Below are positions 23,703 to 36,178 of a stretch of DNA of 64,000 nucleotides, in pieces (the first letter of the stretch is position 1; each line of letters begins with the position of its first letter). The translations under genes were made by a program, and so were the position numbers. The notes below the pieces were generated by a model, which was not told the origin of the DNA, did no database searches, and saw nothing but the letters and a program-made list of their open reading frames with translations. The stretch comes from Marsupella aquatica (lineage: Eukaryota; Marchantiophyta): the NCBI GenBank assembly GCA_973895155.1, contig OZ316893.1, positions 10,602,001 to 10,666,000 on the forward strand, written 5' to 3'.

Positions 23703-26700
23703 TTTACAAAAATCTAGTGGGGTCCACCTCTTGCTATTTTTTTGAGACTAATTACTACAGTTCTTTTTTTTGATGTTGTTGTCACTGGCCATATCTAAGG
23801 ACTGTCCAAGATTTCACCTTTTTCCCACATTCCACTCACTGGCTTCCTGTAAGTGCCAGTCTATTCCACCATTTCAGAAAAATTACTATGAATGATGAAA
23901 CTTGGTGTATCCAGGTTTGATGATGATAGTGGCGGTTTAAGTGATTTCAACCTTGGTAAACCAGAGAAATTCACATAACCCTGAGATTGTCACATTGAAG
24001 GACAGGGACATGGGGGTCACCTACTGTGAGGGTGGAGGAGGGCACTCTGGAAATAGGGAGGCACGAGGGTGGGGGGGGCGGAACATGCACGGGAGCCGGC
24101 ACACTGCGCAGGTGGACCAGTGGTGGGGGTGCATGAGTCTGGTCTGAGGGCATTGGAAACCAGGTGTCCATTTTCTTTAGATTTGACATGTTTTGTTCCC
24201 AGATGAACACTTTGAGGCCATGTACTCATACTCATGTGGACAGTAAGTAAGAGAATGTTAGGGCTTACCAAAGATAAATGTTTAATCTTAAAGAGAGGAC
24301 AAATAGTCCAGGAAACAATGAATTCTTTAGTGCTATCCCAGCTCACACAAACAAAAGAAAATTACTTCAAAACGCTTGTGAAACCTCAAAAGAGTTTTGT
24401 GATTTCTAGAGTACATATGAATCTTGATGTAAACATTAATTTTTCAGTCTATGCAATGTTTTTAAGACTAAACAACTAGAAGCAAGAGAACAATGTTTTG
24501 GAGTTTGCATTATTTCCTGGAAAAAAATAGTTAACAGCGCACAGATCTGGATGGCACCGGCCACAGTAGTCACTTAGCATAGAGTGATGTGTACTACTGT
24601 ACTAGGTAAAGACTTTCATGACTTTTCTCTTTGTATATTTGAGTGCATTAATTATCCTAATGCACTCTTTTTTTTGAGGAGGGGATTATACAAAACACCA
24701 TAAATATAGTAAAAGTAAAAATTAAATATAGTTTTACCACAAAAAAATAAAATAAAATTTAGTCAAGATCTCAAGATGAGAACCAAATCTTATATGGTGA
24801 TACTAACAAAATATCTATGAATAGAATCTAATATACCTAAAGAAGGTATATTTACGGACCCCATTAGAGGTCCTTTCCAAAATTCCTGGCTCCACAGCAC
24901 GCCACATCATCATGACATGCCACAAACAGGAAAGGACTTGTTTTTGGATAAAATTAACTTCTACATTCGTGTTTGTGGCAACTTTGCTGTAAAAACTAGG
25001 ACGCCATGCTGTAAAAAACAATGTTAAAAAATTGACATGCAAATCAAAAGATAAAAAGATTGAGGTAAAACTGCTCCCAATAACGGTTTTATTTTCATTT
25101 TGATTTTATTCAAAACATAAAATTTTCCTAACAACAATTTTTGATTTGACATTGTTGAGTCAAATCATAATGGAAACTCACATATAATATGGCATTGGAA
25201 AGATCTTGAAGAGGCGGTCGTGATGAGCTCAGCATTGTCACCATTCGATAAGAATTGAGTAAATAATTTGAAAAATAGATTTTACTCATGATTTTGTAAT
25301 CTCTAATGTGAATAGAAATTTTTGTTGTACAACCCCTCAAATGTTGACCCCTTCCATGAAAATGAACCTAAAATTGATAGATTTTATCGAGTACTAAAGA
25401 GATTATTAATTTTAGAATTTCTTTAGTTGTTTAATGAACTTAACATTGATAGATTTAGTTGAGTTTTGAGGAGATTATAAGTTTCCAATGTTCTCTAACT
25501 TTCCAACAAGTGTGACATTGGGAGATTTTATCAAGTACTAAAGTGGTAATTTCTCTAGCTTTCGATCCATTCCGGATTCCACAATTGGAAATTTGTTTCC
25601 ATGAAACTTTTTGTCTGACTAAAACAATTATGCAAGGTTAGTGATTTGATGACACCGATGACTTCTCTCTGTTTGTCTATCTGCATGTAGGAATTGGAAA
25701 GTGATTACTTTCGATGCAACCTGAATGCATCCAGCATCCCTTTGATAACGTGGAGGAAACCGTCGAACACCGTTTTGCTGAAGTGAGCAATTAAGCCGCC
25801 CACACATTAAACAGTAGTTCACATTGCAGCTTGTTTTGTGATTGATGTTAATTATGGTTGTCTTGGTAAGTTTGGCAATTGTTTCAAGTGTCAAACATTG
25901 ACTTGTCCATTTTTGAAAGTTTTTTCTTAAGATTTGGAGGTCCATTTAGGCTTCAGTTTCTAGATAATTGCCTCTAAACTAACATGGGGGTCCACGGATT
26001 AATTTTGGCAAATTTCATAGCAATAACTTCTTGGATGACCCTTTAATTTGAATTTACTATTTTAGGGATTCACTTTTTCTTGTTTGTTATCGAAAAGTCA
26101 CTCAAGTTTTTACTAATTATAAATATACAATTTCTGTACCAGGAATTATCTTAATTTCAAAACATTATGCTCAATATGAGCTACTTAATTTTCAAAATAA
26201 TGTGTACACTTAAGAGTAAGTGCATCAAGATGCACAGGATATCTTAAAAATCATCATACAATCGCTCTTGCTGTTTTCACAAGTACTCAAAAATGTAATG
26301 TCACTCAGTCCAAAATTCTCATATACCAGGACCTTTCTTGTACATTAGTACTTTGTTTTATTAGAATATTAAAACAAATATTTATCTTATTTTTATTGGA
26401 GAATGTTAATTGTTCCATGATTGTTTAAGTGACAAAAAACCTAGGCATTAATAGTGAAATACTGAATTTAAAAATTAGGAAAATACGGAGTTGCAAAGCT
26501 AGTAAGACAGGGATCATACTTTGTGGTAGGGGTCATTAGGAAGCAAAATGAGATATAGCAGTACATAATAATTACAATAAGTAGCTGTTGTGCTTTGACC
26601 TGAAAGGCAGAGCTCACAAATATTTGAATTAAGCTAACACTATTTGCAACCATTCAGCTTAAGTGCTCACCACATTGGTTGAATGGGTAGGTTGGGCATG

Positions 26701-27316
26701 GAAAGTAGGGGGTTCAGCCTCGTCCTTCTCAACGGGAACCTTTTCTCGAGAGGGGTCATTAGCAATGGACGGGGTCGCAGATACAGTTACTTTGTAAATA
26801 AGACTTTACTATATAGTTCAATCCTTTCAATGTTTTGTTGTTTTGTATATTTTGGACCTTTATGGAAGACAATGTCTATCACACAAGTGCACGGTCATTT
26901 TAAGATCTGTCCTCTACTTGTCTCTTGGAAGAAAAAAGTAAAATCTGAACTTGTATGAAATTGGGATTTGTCTTAAGGTGAGAAGATAGGAGAAACCAAA
27001 TGAAAAACATGAATGAAACATCTTTGAAATATCAAGTATCTAGTACCATCTCATTTATACAAACACTTTAGCTTGAGTTTGAGGGGTTAGTTTTGCCCAT
27101 ATGGCTCTAGTAACAGAACCTTAATACATTGAAAGGCCTAAGATATTTTTCATTTTACTCATTTTAGTAGAAAGTAAGGGAGAATATTTAAAGTCAGTTA
27201 ATCCAAATATTGTCTCTGCATTTTTCTCCAATAATAATGCCCATATCTTAAAGAAGAAAGATAAATATCACCAAGGAAATCAAAGGGTATATATGTTACC
27301 TTGTTGTTACGAGGGT
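23703..27316. other. Intergenic, no gene recognised
   Basis: AT-rich, with short open frames only. It contains dispersed repeat family E (listed separately). A degenerate tRNA-like B-box (GGGTTCAGCCTC, about 26710) is too weak to call a SINE. Confidence 0.45.
23790..23945. repeat. Dispersed repeat family E, copy 1
   Basis: Shares with about 45770-45965 the ordered blocks ATTCCA, ATTTCAG.AAAAAT, AAACTTGGTG.ATCCAGGTTT and AGTGG.GGTTT. The copy at 45.8 kb repeats the CTTGGTGGATCCAGG-like block twice. The class is unknown, possibly an LTR fragment. Confidence 0.5.
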
Positions 27317-27478
27317 AATATAATACCACACAATCTTACGAATAAATCTATCTTACTTATAAATTGCAAAAAAATAAGCAATATAATACCACACAATCTT
27401 ACGAATAAATCTTTCTTACTAATAAATTGCAAAAAAGCTAGAAAATTGGGAATCTATCTTACTAATAAATTGCAAAAA
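27317..27478. repeat. 63-bp tandem repeats, two full and one partial
   Basis: Units at 27317-27379 and 27380-27442 share ATAATACCACACAATCTTACGAATAAATC and end AAATTGCAAAAAA. A third partial unit (about 27453-27478) repeats only the TATCTTACTAATAAATTGC end. Confidence 0.85.
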
Positions 27479-27529
27479 GAAGCTAGAATTGGGGTTTACA
27501 TTTCTAGTCTGAAGGCTCTAGACCGTGAG

Positions 27530-27543
27530 TTTAGGGTTTAGGG
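27530..27543 (+). promoter_or_regulatory. Telo-box-like TTTAGGG pair
   Basis: Two adjacent TTTAGGG units, then a diverged CTAGGG. Plant telomeres are built of this unit, and in plant promoters the reverse complement (AAACCCTAA, telo-box) is a known element of growth and replication genes. It sits about 810 bp upstream of the TIMELESS-like start codon. A regulatory role is inference only. Confidence 0.3.
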
Positions 27544-28352
27544 TCTAGGGCTTCACCAAATTTTCTAGATGGAAACACAGTGTCAAAATGAAGCATCACT
27601 ACTAACTATTAACATTCAAAGTGTGGCATTCAGGCTCGTGCCGTGTAATAATATACAAATGTGAGGGGTTGAATCGAGGGCCTCATGGAACCTTACCCCA
27701 CACCGAAACAATTTCTCGTACGAGCGACAGGATGCGAAAGCGCGGGGGATTTACAAACTGCGGAAGTCCGCGAAACGAAATGGAGTACCGACGAAGGGCT
27801 CGTTTTCAAACAGCAAGGGAGCCGTCGTTTTTTGCAATCAGGTCGAAGCAATTCTCTCATTCAAGCTCTCGCAAACAAATCTTAGCTCGATCTACTCACA
27901 CTCTGTCTGGGTTTCGTCCGTTACTACACTAGGATTAAGCATTTTGCCGAAAACTCAGCACAGAAATGTTAGCTGTACAAACACTGTCTCTGTCTGTGCA
28001 CGGGCTATTCGACCATCCGATGATCTTTGAATTTGACGCACGAAAGTTTCTTCAATGATGGCTCCTGCAGTTGTTTTGAATGTCGCTGCAGCAATCGGGA
28101 CTCGCGGTTACTCATTGTCTAAGTAGCAACTGACAAAAATTAAATCAAGCATGAAGCCCGGTTTCGTCCCCTGTCCCGTGTGATTTCTCGCTGCTGACGA
28201 GGGCCCCGCGGACGGACGGATGGACAAGACTTTGTTAGGGAGAGACCTTACCTCGGGAATTGCACAGAGAAGTCCTCGTTTTTCTCTTGGGATCCCTTTC
28301 AAAGTAAGAGTGTATTGGATAGGTGCAAGCCCGCCTTGGTGCTGACGACGAG
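27544..28352 (+). promoter_or_regulatory. Upstream region of the TIMELESS-like locus
   Basis: The base composition becomes less AT-rich and CpG-containing from about 27660 to 28350, unlike the AT-rich sequence before it, as often seen around plant gene starts. No clear TATA box is placed. I see no other gene here; the short open frames at 27621-27932 and on the minus strand are unconvincing. Confidence 0.3.
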
Positions 28353-31300
28353 ATGGCCGACAGCGGTTTAGCATTGGTGTGTGCAAGTATAGGAGGACTT
28401 GAAGCCGATGATGATGGAAACCAACGCTATGTGAAGAGCCATGACTGCCTGGGTATTTATCCTGAGCTCATTGTCTGCGTCATGTATTCCGTTGTCCATC
28501 CAGGAAGGAGTCCTTCGGGGAGTTCTTTGCAGCATCGCACCCAGTCTGCCTTCGTGGTGTTCTCTGGATTTTATGATGGGGAGATTTAAGGGAAGCCTTT
28601 ACATGCTTGCCCAATTGCTAGCGTTTTAAAATTTCCCCTGACTGACATTCCTTACTGGACATGCTTTGACACCTGGAGCTCCCCTCCGGTATTATAATTG
28701 TCTATTGTGTTGGGAGCCGGAGATCCTGCTCTTTGCGTCTGGTGAAAGTCAGTAATTTCACCAAAGCGGATCTAAAACGTTTTCCCGGTCCCTTTAGTTC
28801 TTTCGACAGTAGGTCTTCTAAGAAGCTTAGTCTGAATTGTTTGAATTGCCGAAGTGAGACCACAGATAAGCTGCTTAGAGACCCGAGGCTGTTTGTGAAA
28901 CAGAAAGTTTAAGAGATTTGCAGCGGTATCTGCGACGAGACCACCCAGAGACCCGAGATGTCTTTCTCGAGCTCGGGAAGTGGAATGTAGTCCGGCAAGA
29001 TTTGGTTCCACTTATCAAGCGCCACAGTGATGACTTCGAAATTGTTCTCAATTGCGGTTCGTGACATTGCGTGTGACTTGCTTCACTCACCCTTGGTAGA
29101 TAATGTCATTTTGTATCGGTCAAACGCAAGTCCTGTTTGCCATCGTGGAGGATGGGCAGAAGTCTGTTTCAGCCTCTTTTCTCGTTGAAGCTCTACTTGT
29201 ACATACGTTCCAGTCGTCAGCATGAATGGTTACTTGTCAATTTGACTGTTAATATCTGCCGTATGAAGGGAGATTCATCTCTGTTAAAAAACACTGTTAA
29301 AAAACAGAGAATGTTACTTATTCTTCATTATGAGTAATGACGAAATAGTTCACGTCAATCGTTTCTGAGTGGGTTTTACAGTGAAGATTCTCGTCTTTCT
29401 TACTATGCCGGTGGAACCAACATCCACCAAGTGTCGAAGAAAGTGGAATACTTGCAGCAATTGTGGAAGGTGATGCAATTGCAGTCATCGTATCTCATTT
29501 GGAGGAACCTCTTCAGAACTTGAAAAGGTGGGTCACGGCGAGTGTGGTACTAATATTTTTGGTTTCTTTTGTCGTTTTTGTGTTACATTGAATCTCACTG
29601 AATTTTGCCTTGGAATTTGCCTTCATTCATGCAGTGGATGCCGTAAGGATGATGATTGGAAGTTATTCCAGCTCTTCCTTACGCTGTTGCGGAACGTCTT
29701 AAGAGTCCCTGACTGTTTACCACAGCACGGCCCATCTTCTCCCCAAATGTCAAACTTGAGAGACCAGATGCTGGAGCGTTTGTTCAATGAAAGTGCGATA
29801 GAGCTGGTGGTGGTCCTGATGCAGCATGTTGCAGGCCATGGAGGGCTTAGACAAGACAACCTACTGATACTAGAAATTATCCAGCAGGTTTTCTGGGGTC
29901 AGGATGCTGATCAAGTTGCTACGGTTGTCCCCACTGCTGGCAAGGTTTGACTTTGATTGCTGTCACATTTTAATTGCTAATCCAGTCTGTAAAACGATCG
30001 GCCTTTTTGGATTGTTGGATTTTTGCCATCTTGGGTCTTACTTCACCTTCTCTCGATTTTGAAGTGTGCCGGTAGCGAAGCAGTCTGAGAAGTCGGCTGC
30101 AACTCTTCGGGCAGTGTTGCAGTCAGAAAGAGAGCAACTCAAAAGACTCAGGAAAGGAAATTCTCCGTTCACCGGAATGTTTGTCCAAGTTGCCCGGGTA
30201 CTCGTCTGAAAATCCTGCTACCCTTTTCTATGACTATGGGAAAATTTGGCTTCCTTGTACCGGCTGACAAATCAATCTAGTACTCACACTGTCTTCTGGA
30301 ACAGGATGGATCCAAGACAATGTTGACTAGAAACCCACATCAATCGCCTTTGGAGAACCTTAGAAGAAAGCCTCAAGTGAAGAGAGGTGTCATCAAGCGG
30401 ATTGTTCAAGATCCATATCCTGTTTTTCAGTCTTCTGATGAGATCTACGTACTTCTCAAAGACTCTGCAGATCAGTTTCTGGCCGGTGGTTACAATAGTA
30501 AGTACTAGTGGTGGTTTCAGCTGTTTCAGGATAGCATGAACTTTTTTACAGCTCCCCTTTCAGGAATCTGAGTTCGGGAACACTATGAGGCATGTTTGTC
30601 TTTTTAAATATAACTTTCCCATTTGACTCGATGGTATTTTGAAGTTTCCTGTATTCTAGAGGTCGTCGTTGACAGTGCGTTCTATCAGTCTTGATGCAGT
30701 CTGTCAAAGAAGACATTCGAAGAGAGCGACAAGGTCTTGAAACTCCTGACTTTGTGGCATTCTTTCAAGCTGCACAATTCTTCACTTCCTATCAGTGCTG
30801 CACGGCCCAGAGGGATCAGGTAACCCGCGAACGATGAATGTTTAAGTCAATTCTCCAGTGGCATTGCAATGGTCGTAGAATAAGCCTTCCCTGTCGCCGT
30901 ATCCTGGATGATAGTCTCGGCGTAAACGGCTGACGCTCAATACCAGCCTTCTATTTGGGTCCATTCTGAAGGCCTTACATTCCAGGGGTGCGGTCCTAGC
31001 AATGTCCAAGGTGTTCGTGTCTGGACTTCAGTAACTAAAAGGAAGGACAACTTGCCAGGTGTTTGAAGTGTGATTGAACTGGAACAAGTTTAGGGCCTGT
31101 CACTGCAGCTTGTGGCTGAATTCCACAACAGCAAGGTCTTTGAATGTGTGAGCTCTTCACAATGTCAATTGGCAGATCATGCCACATCTCGAGTATAACT
31201 GTCTTTCGAGCTTTGTTTTTGCCTTCGTAGAAATGAAACGTATCCGTTATGAGTGTGAATAAAGTAAACATGGCGAGCATTTATTGAAGTTGCTGTTCTT

Positions 31301-32355
31301 ATGTCTGTGAAGAAGCACCAGGTCAAATCAAATGATGGCTCTCTGGATGGAGCAGAGAAGAAAGCAGCAGCACGAAAGAATCTTTGTGGCCTGATCGCCT
31401 CAACTATGGACGAAGCTATGTTCAAGATGGGTGACTTCAAAATGGCAAAAGTTTGCAGATTCTGCAGCGGAAACCAAAGATTGGAAACCCTTGGGACCTG
31501 CAGGGGGTGTTATAAAGGACATGGTGAGTAAAGAGTTTGCGCCGCATATGCCTGATAGATCGTTCCTAGGTTTTCGGTAGCAGCTGATTTTGTCAAGAGT
31601 ATCATACTCAGGAAACGAGAAGCCTTCAGTACCCTTCAAAGGTTTTTTTAATTAACCTTCAAAGTTTGTATCATCCACATTCAATTCGTCTCACCAGAGC
31701 ATAGAAACCCACTTTCAGAGGATTTCCCTTTTTTGCGTCCATTGTTTCAGGTTATGGATAGTCAGGAGCACGAATCCTGTTACTGGTCATGATGAAACTC
31801 ATTGTGTCCTAATACTACGATTAGTGATTGTAAGGTCATGAGACTACTAAGGAACTTAACGTGTGCTGAGGAGGCTTGAAGTTACAGCTAAGGTTGTCTC
31901 AATGTTCCTCTTTATGTGATTCTGATGACGGAGCAACTACGCAGATAAAAATACTGGATCTTGTCCTTAAAAGGTCGCGCAGTCTTACAAGAGAAGGGCA
32001 GCAGGAACGTCGCAAGGCACGCACCCTACTATATAAAATTTTCTACCACCAGGTTAACTTTGACGTTCTCGACTTCCTGAACTCGCTGATCAGGTCGTTT
32101 GACACCTCCAAGCACTCGCTCCTGAACTTTAAGTCTGGTTTGTGATCCAATGCGAGGGCACGACCGTCTTGTTGAAGACACTTAGCTCATGGACAGACTT
32201 AAGCTTCGAGTCGCATATGAGGTGGAGTTCTTTTCAGAGAAGCAAATTATGAGTTGGTGCTGACTGATTGCAGTCACTTGGCCGATCTAGTGGAGATCAC
32301 GCACATCGTCCTCCGCATCCTTGATAGTTTCGCCAAGTCCGGGGAGTCTCTTCGG
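28353..32355 (+). pseudogene. TIMELESS: TIMELESS homologue, N-terminal part only, frameshifted
   Basis: TIMELESS (Tof1/Swi1 family) stabilises stalled replication forks with TIPIN. Ten exons of the plant-type N-terminal TIMELESS domain are readable: 28353-28452, 28904-29056, 29382-29527, 29635-29944, 30084-30197, 30305-30497, 30689-30819, about 31313-31523, 31945-32132, 32274-32355. Landmarks are a MADSGLALVCASIGGLE start, LRDLQRYLRRDHPETRDVF in exon 2, ILVFLTMPVEP in exon 3, DDDWKLFQLFLTLLRNVL in exon 4, KRIVQDP in exon 6, and HLADLVEITHIVLRILDS in exon 10. Splice sites look intact. Exon 3 lacks one base near 29430 and another near 29468, and exon 8 has one extra G in the run at 29-31 of 31,4xx (31429-31431). 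Each breaks the frame. Only about 540 codons are present where plant TIMELESS has roughly 1,100 or more, and no later exon is recognisable before the next gene. The exon 5 and exon 8 starts are the least certain. Confidence 0.85.
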
Positions 32356-33872
32356 GTAAGCCACTCTTCAGAGCAATTCTCTAATCTATACTTCTTTTGG
32401 CTGTTCTGCATTAAAGTGCCCCTAGATTTATTTTCGTCAGAATTTTCGACAAATTTATCATCAGTCCCAAGCGAGTATTGCAGGAATTTTACAGTTGCAA
32501 GACACAACTTTAGTTGCAACAGACCTATCAGCAAAGGTTGTGACTGTTTTAGTGCAATTTTTACAAACACTTTCCAAATACAACCTATCTGCAAACTTGC
32601 ATAACCACGCATGACTGGCGACTCTTTCTTGACAAAAGCGGCAGAACCAGCGCAAATTAAAGGAAAGATTTGCATAGAAGCTTTTGGCAACCAAATCGAC
32701 GTAAAACGTTTTTCAAATGAAGCACCAATGGATGGTCTCATACCACACATTTTTTCGTAGTCCCTCAAGCCAAAACTTGGTTTCAAATAGCTTTGTTGTT
32801 GTTTTAACTTTTATAGAAAAGCCATCTTTTGACTCCTGTCTTGGCTAGCAAACTCGCTGACCATCTAGGGTCCTAAAAATACAGTACAAACTTGTACTTG
32901 GCTAGCAACCTCGCTGACTCTCTCGATAAATTTATACTATTTCTGTGTCTGGCTAGCAATACCCTTTATTGCTGGGAAGCTTCCTATTTGCCCGCCACTT
33001 CTAGGTTACTCTTCTCCCTGGAACTCTCCCTCCAGCCTGTCTTTTTCTTAGAGTTCAGTAAGAAGAAAGGATAAAGGTGAAGGTATATTTATATCATTTA
33101 GGTCTTTGAGTACCTTAACAGGTCTCGGTGGTGAATGGAACTGCAAGTAGAGTGAGAGCTTCACTCCTTGATAGTTATAGGGTAGTTTGTTTGACGGTCA
33201 AAAACAAAATAAACTGAATCTCACAAAGGCACTGAAGTTTCTCTATGTAGTGGCTCAAGATGTTAGTAATTGACTTTCAGTTCTCTGTTTCTAGTTGTTT
33301 GGCGTACTAGAGAATATTTTCAGCATTTTCATCTCTTTGCAGCTAGATACTCTCCTGATTGGATATAAAGTTAGCAGTCTTCCTGTCACATTCTATGGAG
33401 ATGGCTAGAGATATTTGACATGGTTTCAAATTATAGACAAAGGGAATGAAACTAGAATCAGAACTAAAGAAAAATAAAGAGATTTCCCTTAGTTCTCTTA
33501 GTTCCCTTTCAATTGATAGCCAAGGTGAAACTAAATGATCCCTGCTCAAACCTTAAACACCCCCTTCCACCCCAAACTTGGGTTTGTTTACTTGTGTTGG
33601 GGAAAAGGGAGGGAAACCCCACCCTAAAATTCTAATGTAGCTTACTAAACTTGATATTATAAATTCAAAGAGTAAAGTAGATAGGCATCCAAATTTATAA
33701 ACAAATTAACCCGATGAAATCACACAGTTCACATGATTATGAATGAAACAACCAACTTCACAAAAGTTGTAAACATTACTACTGGAGCATATCTAAATGT
33801 TCACTGATTTCTGTTTGGGTTCCCTATCCAGGCATTCCAACCAACTACTGATGCTATCTGGGCGTTAATTTC

Positions 33873-33950
33873 AAAATAAATATAAATTATAAATATAAAT
33901 ATAAATTATAAATATAAATATAAATTATAAATATAAAATATAGAATAAAT
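33873..33950. repeat. AT-only tandem array (AAATATAAATTAT-like units)
   Basis: About three 24-bp units made of ATAAATTATAAATATAA. Low complexity and likely length-polymorphic. Confidence 0.9.
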
Positions 33951-34009
33951 GATCTATATAGTTGATCTACATAACAAGCATTGGGGCGGAAACAGGAACA
34001 TGATTATTC

Positions 34010-34290
34010 CCCTTTTGTTCCTACTTTATTGGGTCTCTTGCCTTTGGGATAGTCTAGGTTTGGCGCTTTTGTTATTTGGCCGTGATATACGAACTCAATG
34101 ATCCACATTAGAAAAGTAGAACAGGAGGATTGTTTTTAAAGAGATTGAAATTATTGGACCCACCAAATGTGCTATTTCTAGTGGCACTTACTATATATGC
34201 ACTGCCAATGAACCCAAAACACCAAACTTGATCCCAAGGGCAGGAGACCCAATAAAGGGGAGAAAACCTACTCCATTGCCATGGTATCAT
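34010..34290. repeat. Inverted pair of LTR-like fragments
   Basis: TTTATTGGGTCTCTTGCC near 34026-34043 and its diverged reverse complement near 34228-34258 (GGCAGGAGACCCAATAAA) form an inverted pair. Both are related to the block at 4620-4645. A TGGTATCATAAGG near 34279 resembles a tRNA-Met primer-binding site (TGGTATCAGAG), but no retroviral frame follows. Confidence 0.4.
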
Positions 34291-34644
34291 AAGGGTGATG
34301 AGACGGATCATAAAGTGCCTTTGAAGTTGATATTTTGGCATTGCCATCAAAGCCAACCATGACATTGGGCCAATTATGACTTGGCCCACTTGCCCAAGTT
34401 TGTTGTGGTGGAAGGTTTCACCCAACATCTGCATAGTTTCACAGGTGGTGCAAACCCATTGAGGAGCAAGGGCAACTCACACCGGAAACTTAAAGAATGG
34501 CCGGAAATGATTCATGTGATTCAAGTTCCGAGTGCAAATGAATATAAAATTGGGCCTTCCCTGGTTTCCCATTTCAACAATTTATCCAGTTTTGAAATAG
34601 AAAGACACCTTGTGCATGTAAGGGGGACCCTGTTTGTAGCTCAC

Positions 34645-34835
34645 TAGCCCAAATACATATTCGTATGCACACATATGGCTCCCTTTATCCAGACTTCCTT
34701 TGGCCATCTATACTCACCTGTATAGTCTAAATCAAATCTTTGTTGTTACCAAATAATTTATGGCATATGGCTTCACTTTACACAGTAGGTCATGAAAGGT
34801 AGACTTCCATCATGAATTATAGTATCAATAAGTCA
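34645..34835. repeat. Dispersed repeat family C, copy 2
   Basis: Diverged copy of 6455-6660 in the same orientation, sharing TATGGCTTCACTTTACA and TAGACTTCC. Confidence 0.6.
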
Positions 34836-35409
34836 TTAATAAGTTAGAACTAAAATTTTGTATGATCAGTTAACTGTGCGACACTCAAAGTGTGCAAGAA
34901 GGACCTGAGCCACGCATCCTAGCTCAAGTATTTACCATAACTGAATGACTGGATGGATTGCAGTCTCAAAATAATATTGTTCTATTGATCAATATTTCAG
35001 GATTGATATTTGTACCCCATTTCAGCAATGCAATGGTGGCAAAAAGAAACGTACAGATCAATTAGTGTTAAAAAGAACTGAATAGTAATGGCAGCTAGGA
35101 TCCACTAACATGGTATAAGGGGCATGTTATAATAGTTGAGGGTACTGAATTGGGTGCAGGGAGTCGGGTTTAAGGACCTGAAATTGTAAGGTAAGACATC
35201 ATGTTAGTGTAGCCTATTTGTTTGGAACAAATACAAATTTCTTTTATCCAAAATTTAGGGTGGCTTATATCTCACAAACTTGGGTACAAGACAAGGTGCA
35301 ATATGGATGTATCTAGATATTGAGCTTCTTGGCCTGTCATGTATGAGCTGATAAAGCTGTGGACAATGAGTATCTTGACATTGCTTCATGATTTCCAGAA
35401 AGCATTGGT

Positions 35410-35785
35410 CAATTTTTTGTTTGGAAATTGGAGGCTTTGTACCCGGGACAAACGATCCAAAAGAATCAACAGAGCATTTTGCAAAATCAGAATGCACTCG
35501 ATACAATGAACAGCCTGTCCAAATATGTCCAAATAGCACTGTTTATAATTTTTGTTTGGAAATGGAAAACTTTATCAGGAGAAAACAATCGAGAAAGAAC
35601 CAACAGAGCATTTTGCAAAATCAGAAATCAATGCGCTCGATGCAATCAACAGCCTGTCCAAACAGCACTTGTCAAATTGTAGTTAAATAGGATGACTTTC
35701 ACCAGGAGAAAACAATCGAGAAAGAACCAACAGATCTTTTTGCAGAATCAGAATACACTGGATCCACTCAACAGCCAGTATGAGG
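35410..35785. repeat. Three imperfect ~135-bp tandem repeats
   Basis: Units start near 35411, 35546 and 35676. They share TTTTTGTTTGGAAAT (units 1 and 2), GGAGAAAACAATCGAGAAAG (units 2 and 3), and in all three CAACAGAgC.TTTTGCA.AATCAGAA and a CAACAGCC end. Units 2 and 3 are closest, suggesting stepwise duplication. Confidence 0.85.
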
Positions 35786-35794
35786 CTTCGTAAC

Positions 35795-36110
35795 CAGCTT
35801 AGGTCAGTTGGCTAGTGGATTAACTTCTAACTGAAAGTCCCAGGTTCAATCCCCCATCCACACACAAGGGTGTGGAAGGTATAGGTGTGTGAGTGGGATG
35901 GGAGTTCTAGAATTATCTCTTGAGTTCAGCCCCTGGTTGCCCACTTTGTGATCCTTATTTAATCCTCTCTCCCTCATGGTGTGAGTCCCTGTCAGATCTG
36001 TGGGGTCTCACCTTGAAATGGGTTACCTACAAATGAATGTATGTCACTGTTGGGGTGGGGAGAGTCTACTAAGTGTTCTTCCTCGTTTCTTTTCAAGAAG
36101 ACAGAAAAAA
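35795..36110 (+). mobile_element. tRNA-derived SINE-like element
   Basis: About 35800-35860 looks like a worn tRNA head: an A-box-like TAGGTCAGTTGG near 35811, an anticodon-like TTCTAACTGAAAG, and a B-box GGTTCAATCC at 35852-35861 (consensus GGTTCRANNCC), spaced about 40 bp as in tRNA genes. It is followed by a non-tRNA body ending in a T-rich tail near 36090-36105. The cloverleaf acceptor stem does not pair, so it is not a working tRNA gene. Flanking target duplications are not obvious. Confidence 0.45.
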
Positions 36111-36178
36111 GTATGAGATTTCATACTTTGAAACTACGGCTGCCACTATAAAAGGAGTCACGCCCCTCATCACCCTTA

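Larger units (their letters stand above)
32356..35409. other. Repeat-rich intergenic region; expected TIMELESS C-terminus absent
   Basis: The last TIMELESS exon keeps a good donor (GTAAGC at 32356), but I find none of the family's downstream blocks here. A short Lys/Arg-rich stretch near 33048-33072 could be one further tiny exon, which is weak. The 170-codon minus-strand frame at 32274-32786 starts as the antisense of exon 10 and resembles nothing. Repeats in this span are listed separately. Confidence 0.5.

Noticed and set aside
32274-32786. 170-codon minus-strand open frame
   Set aside because: Its end is the antisense of TIMELESS exon 10 and the rest resembles no family.
34260-34300. TGGTATCATAAGG as a copia-type primer-binding site
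   Set aside because: No paired LTRs and no gag/pol frame follow. A short match like this occurs by chance.
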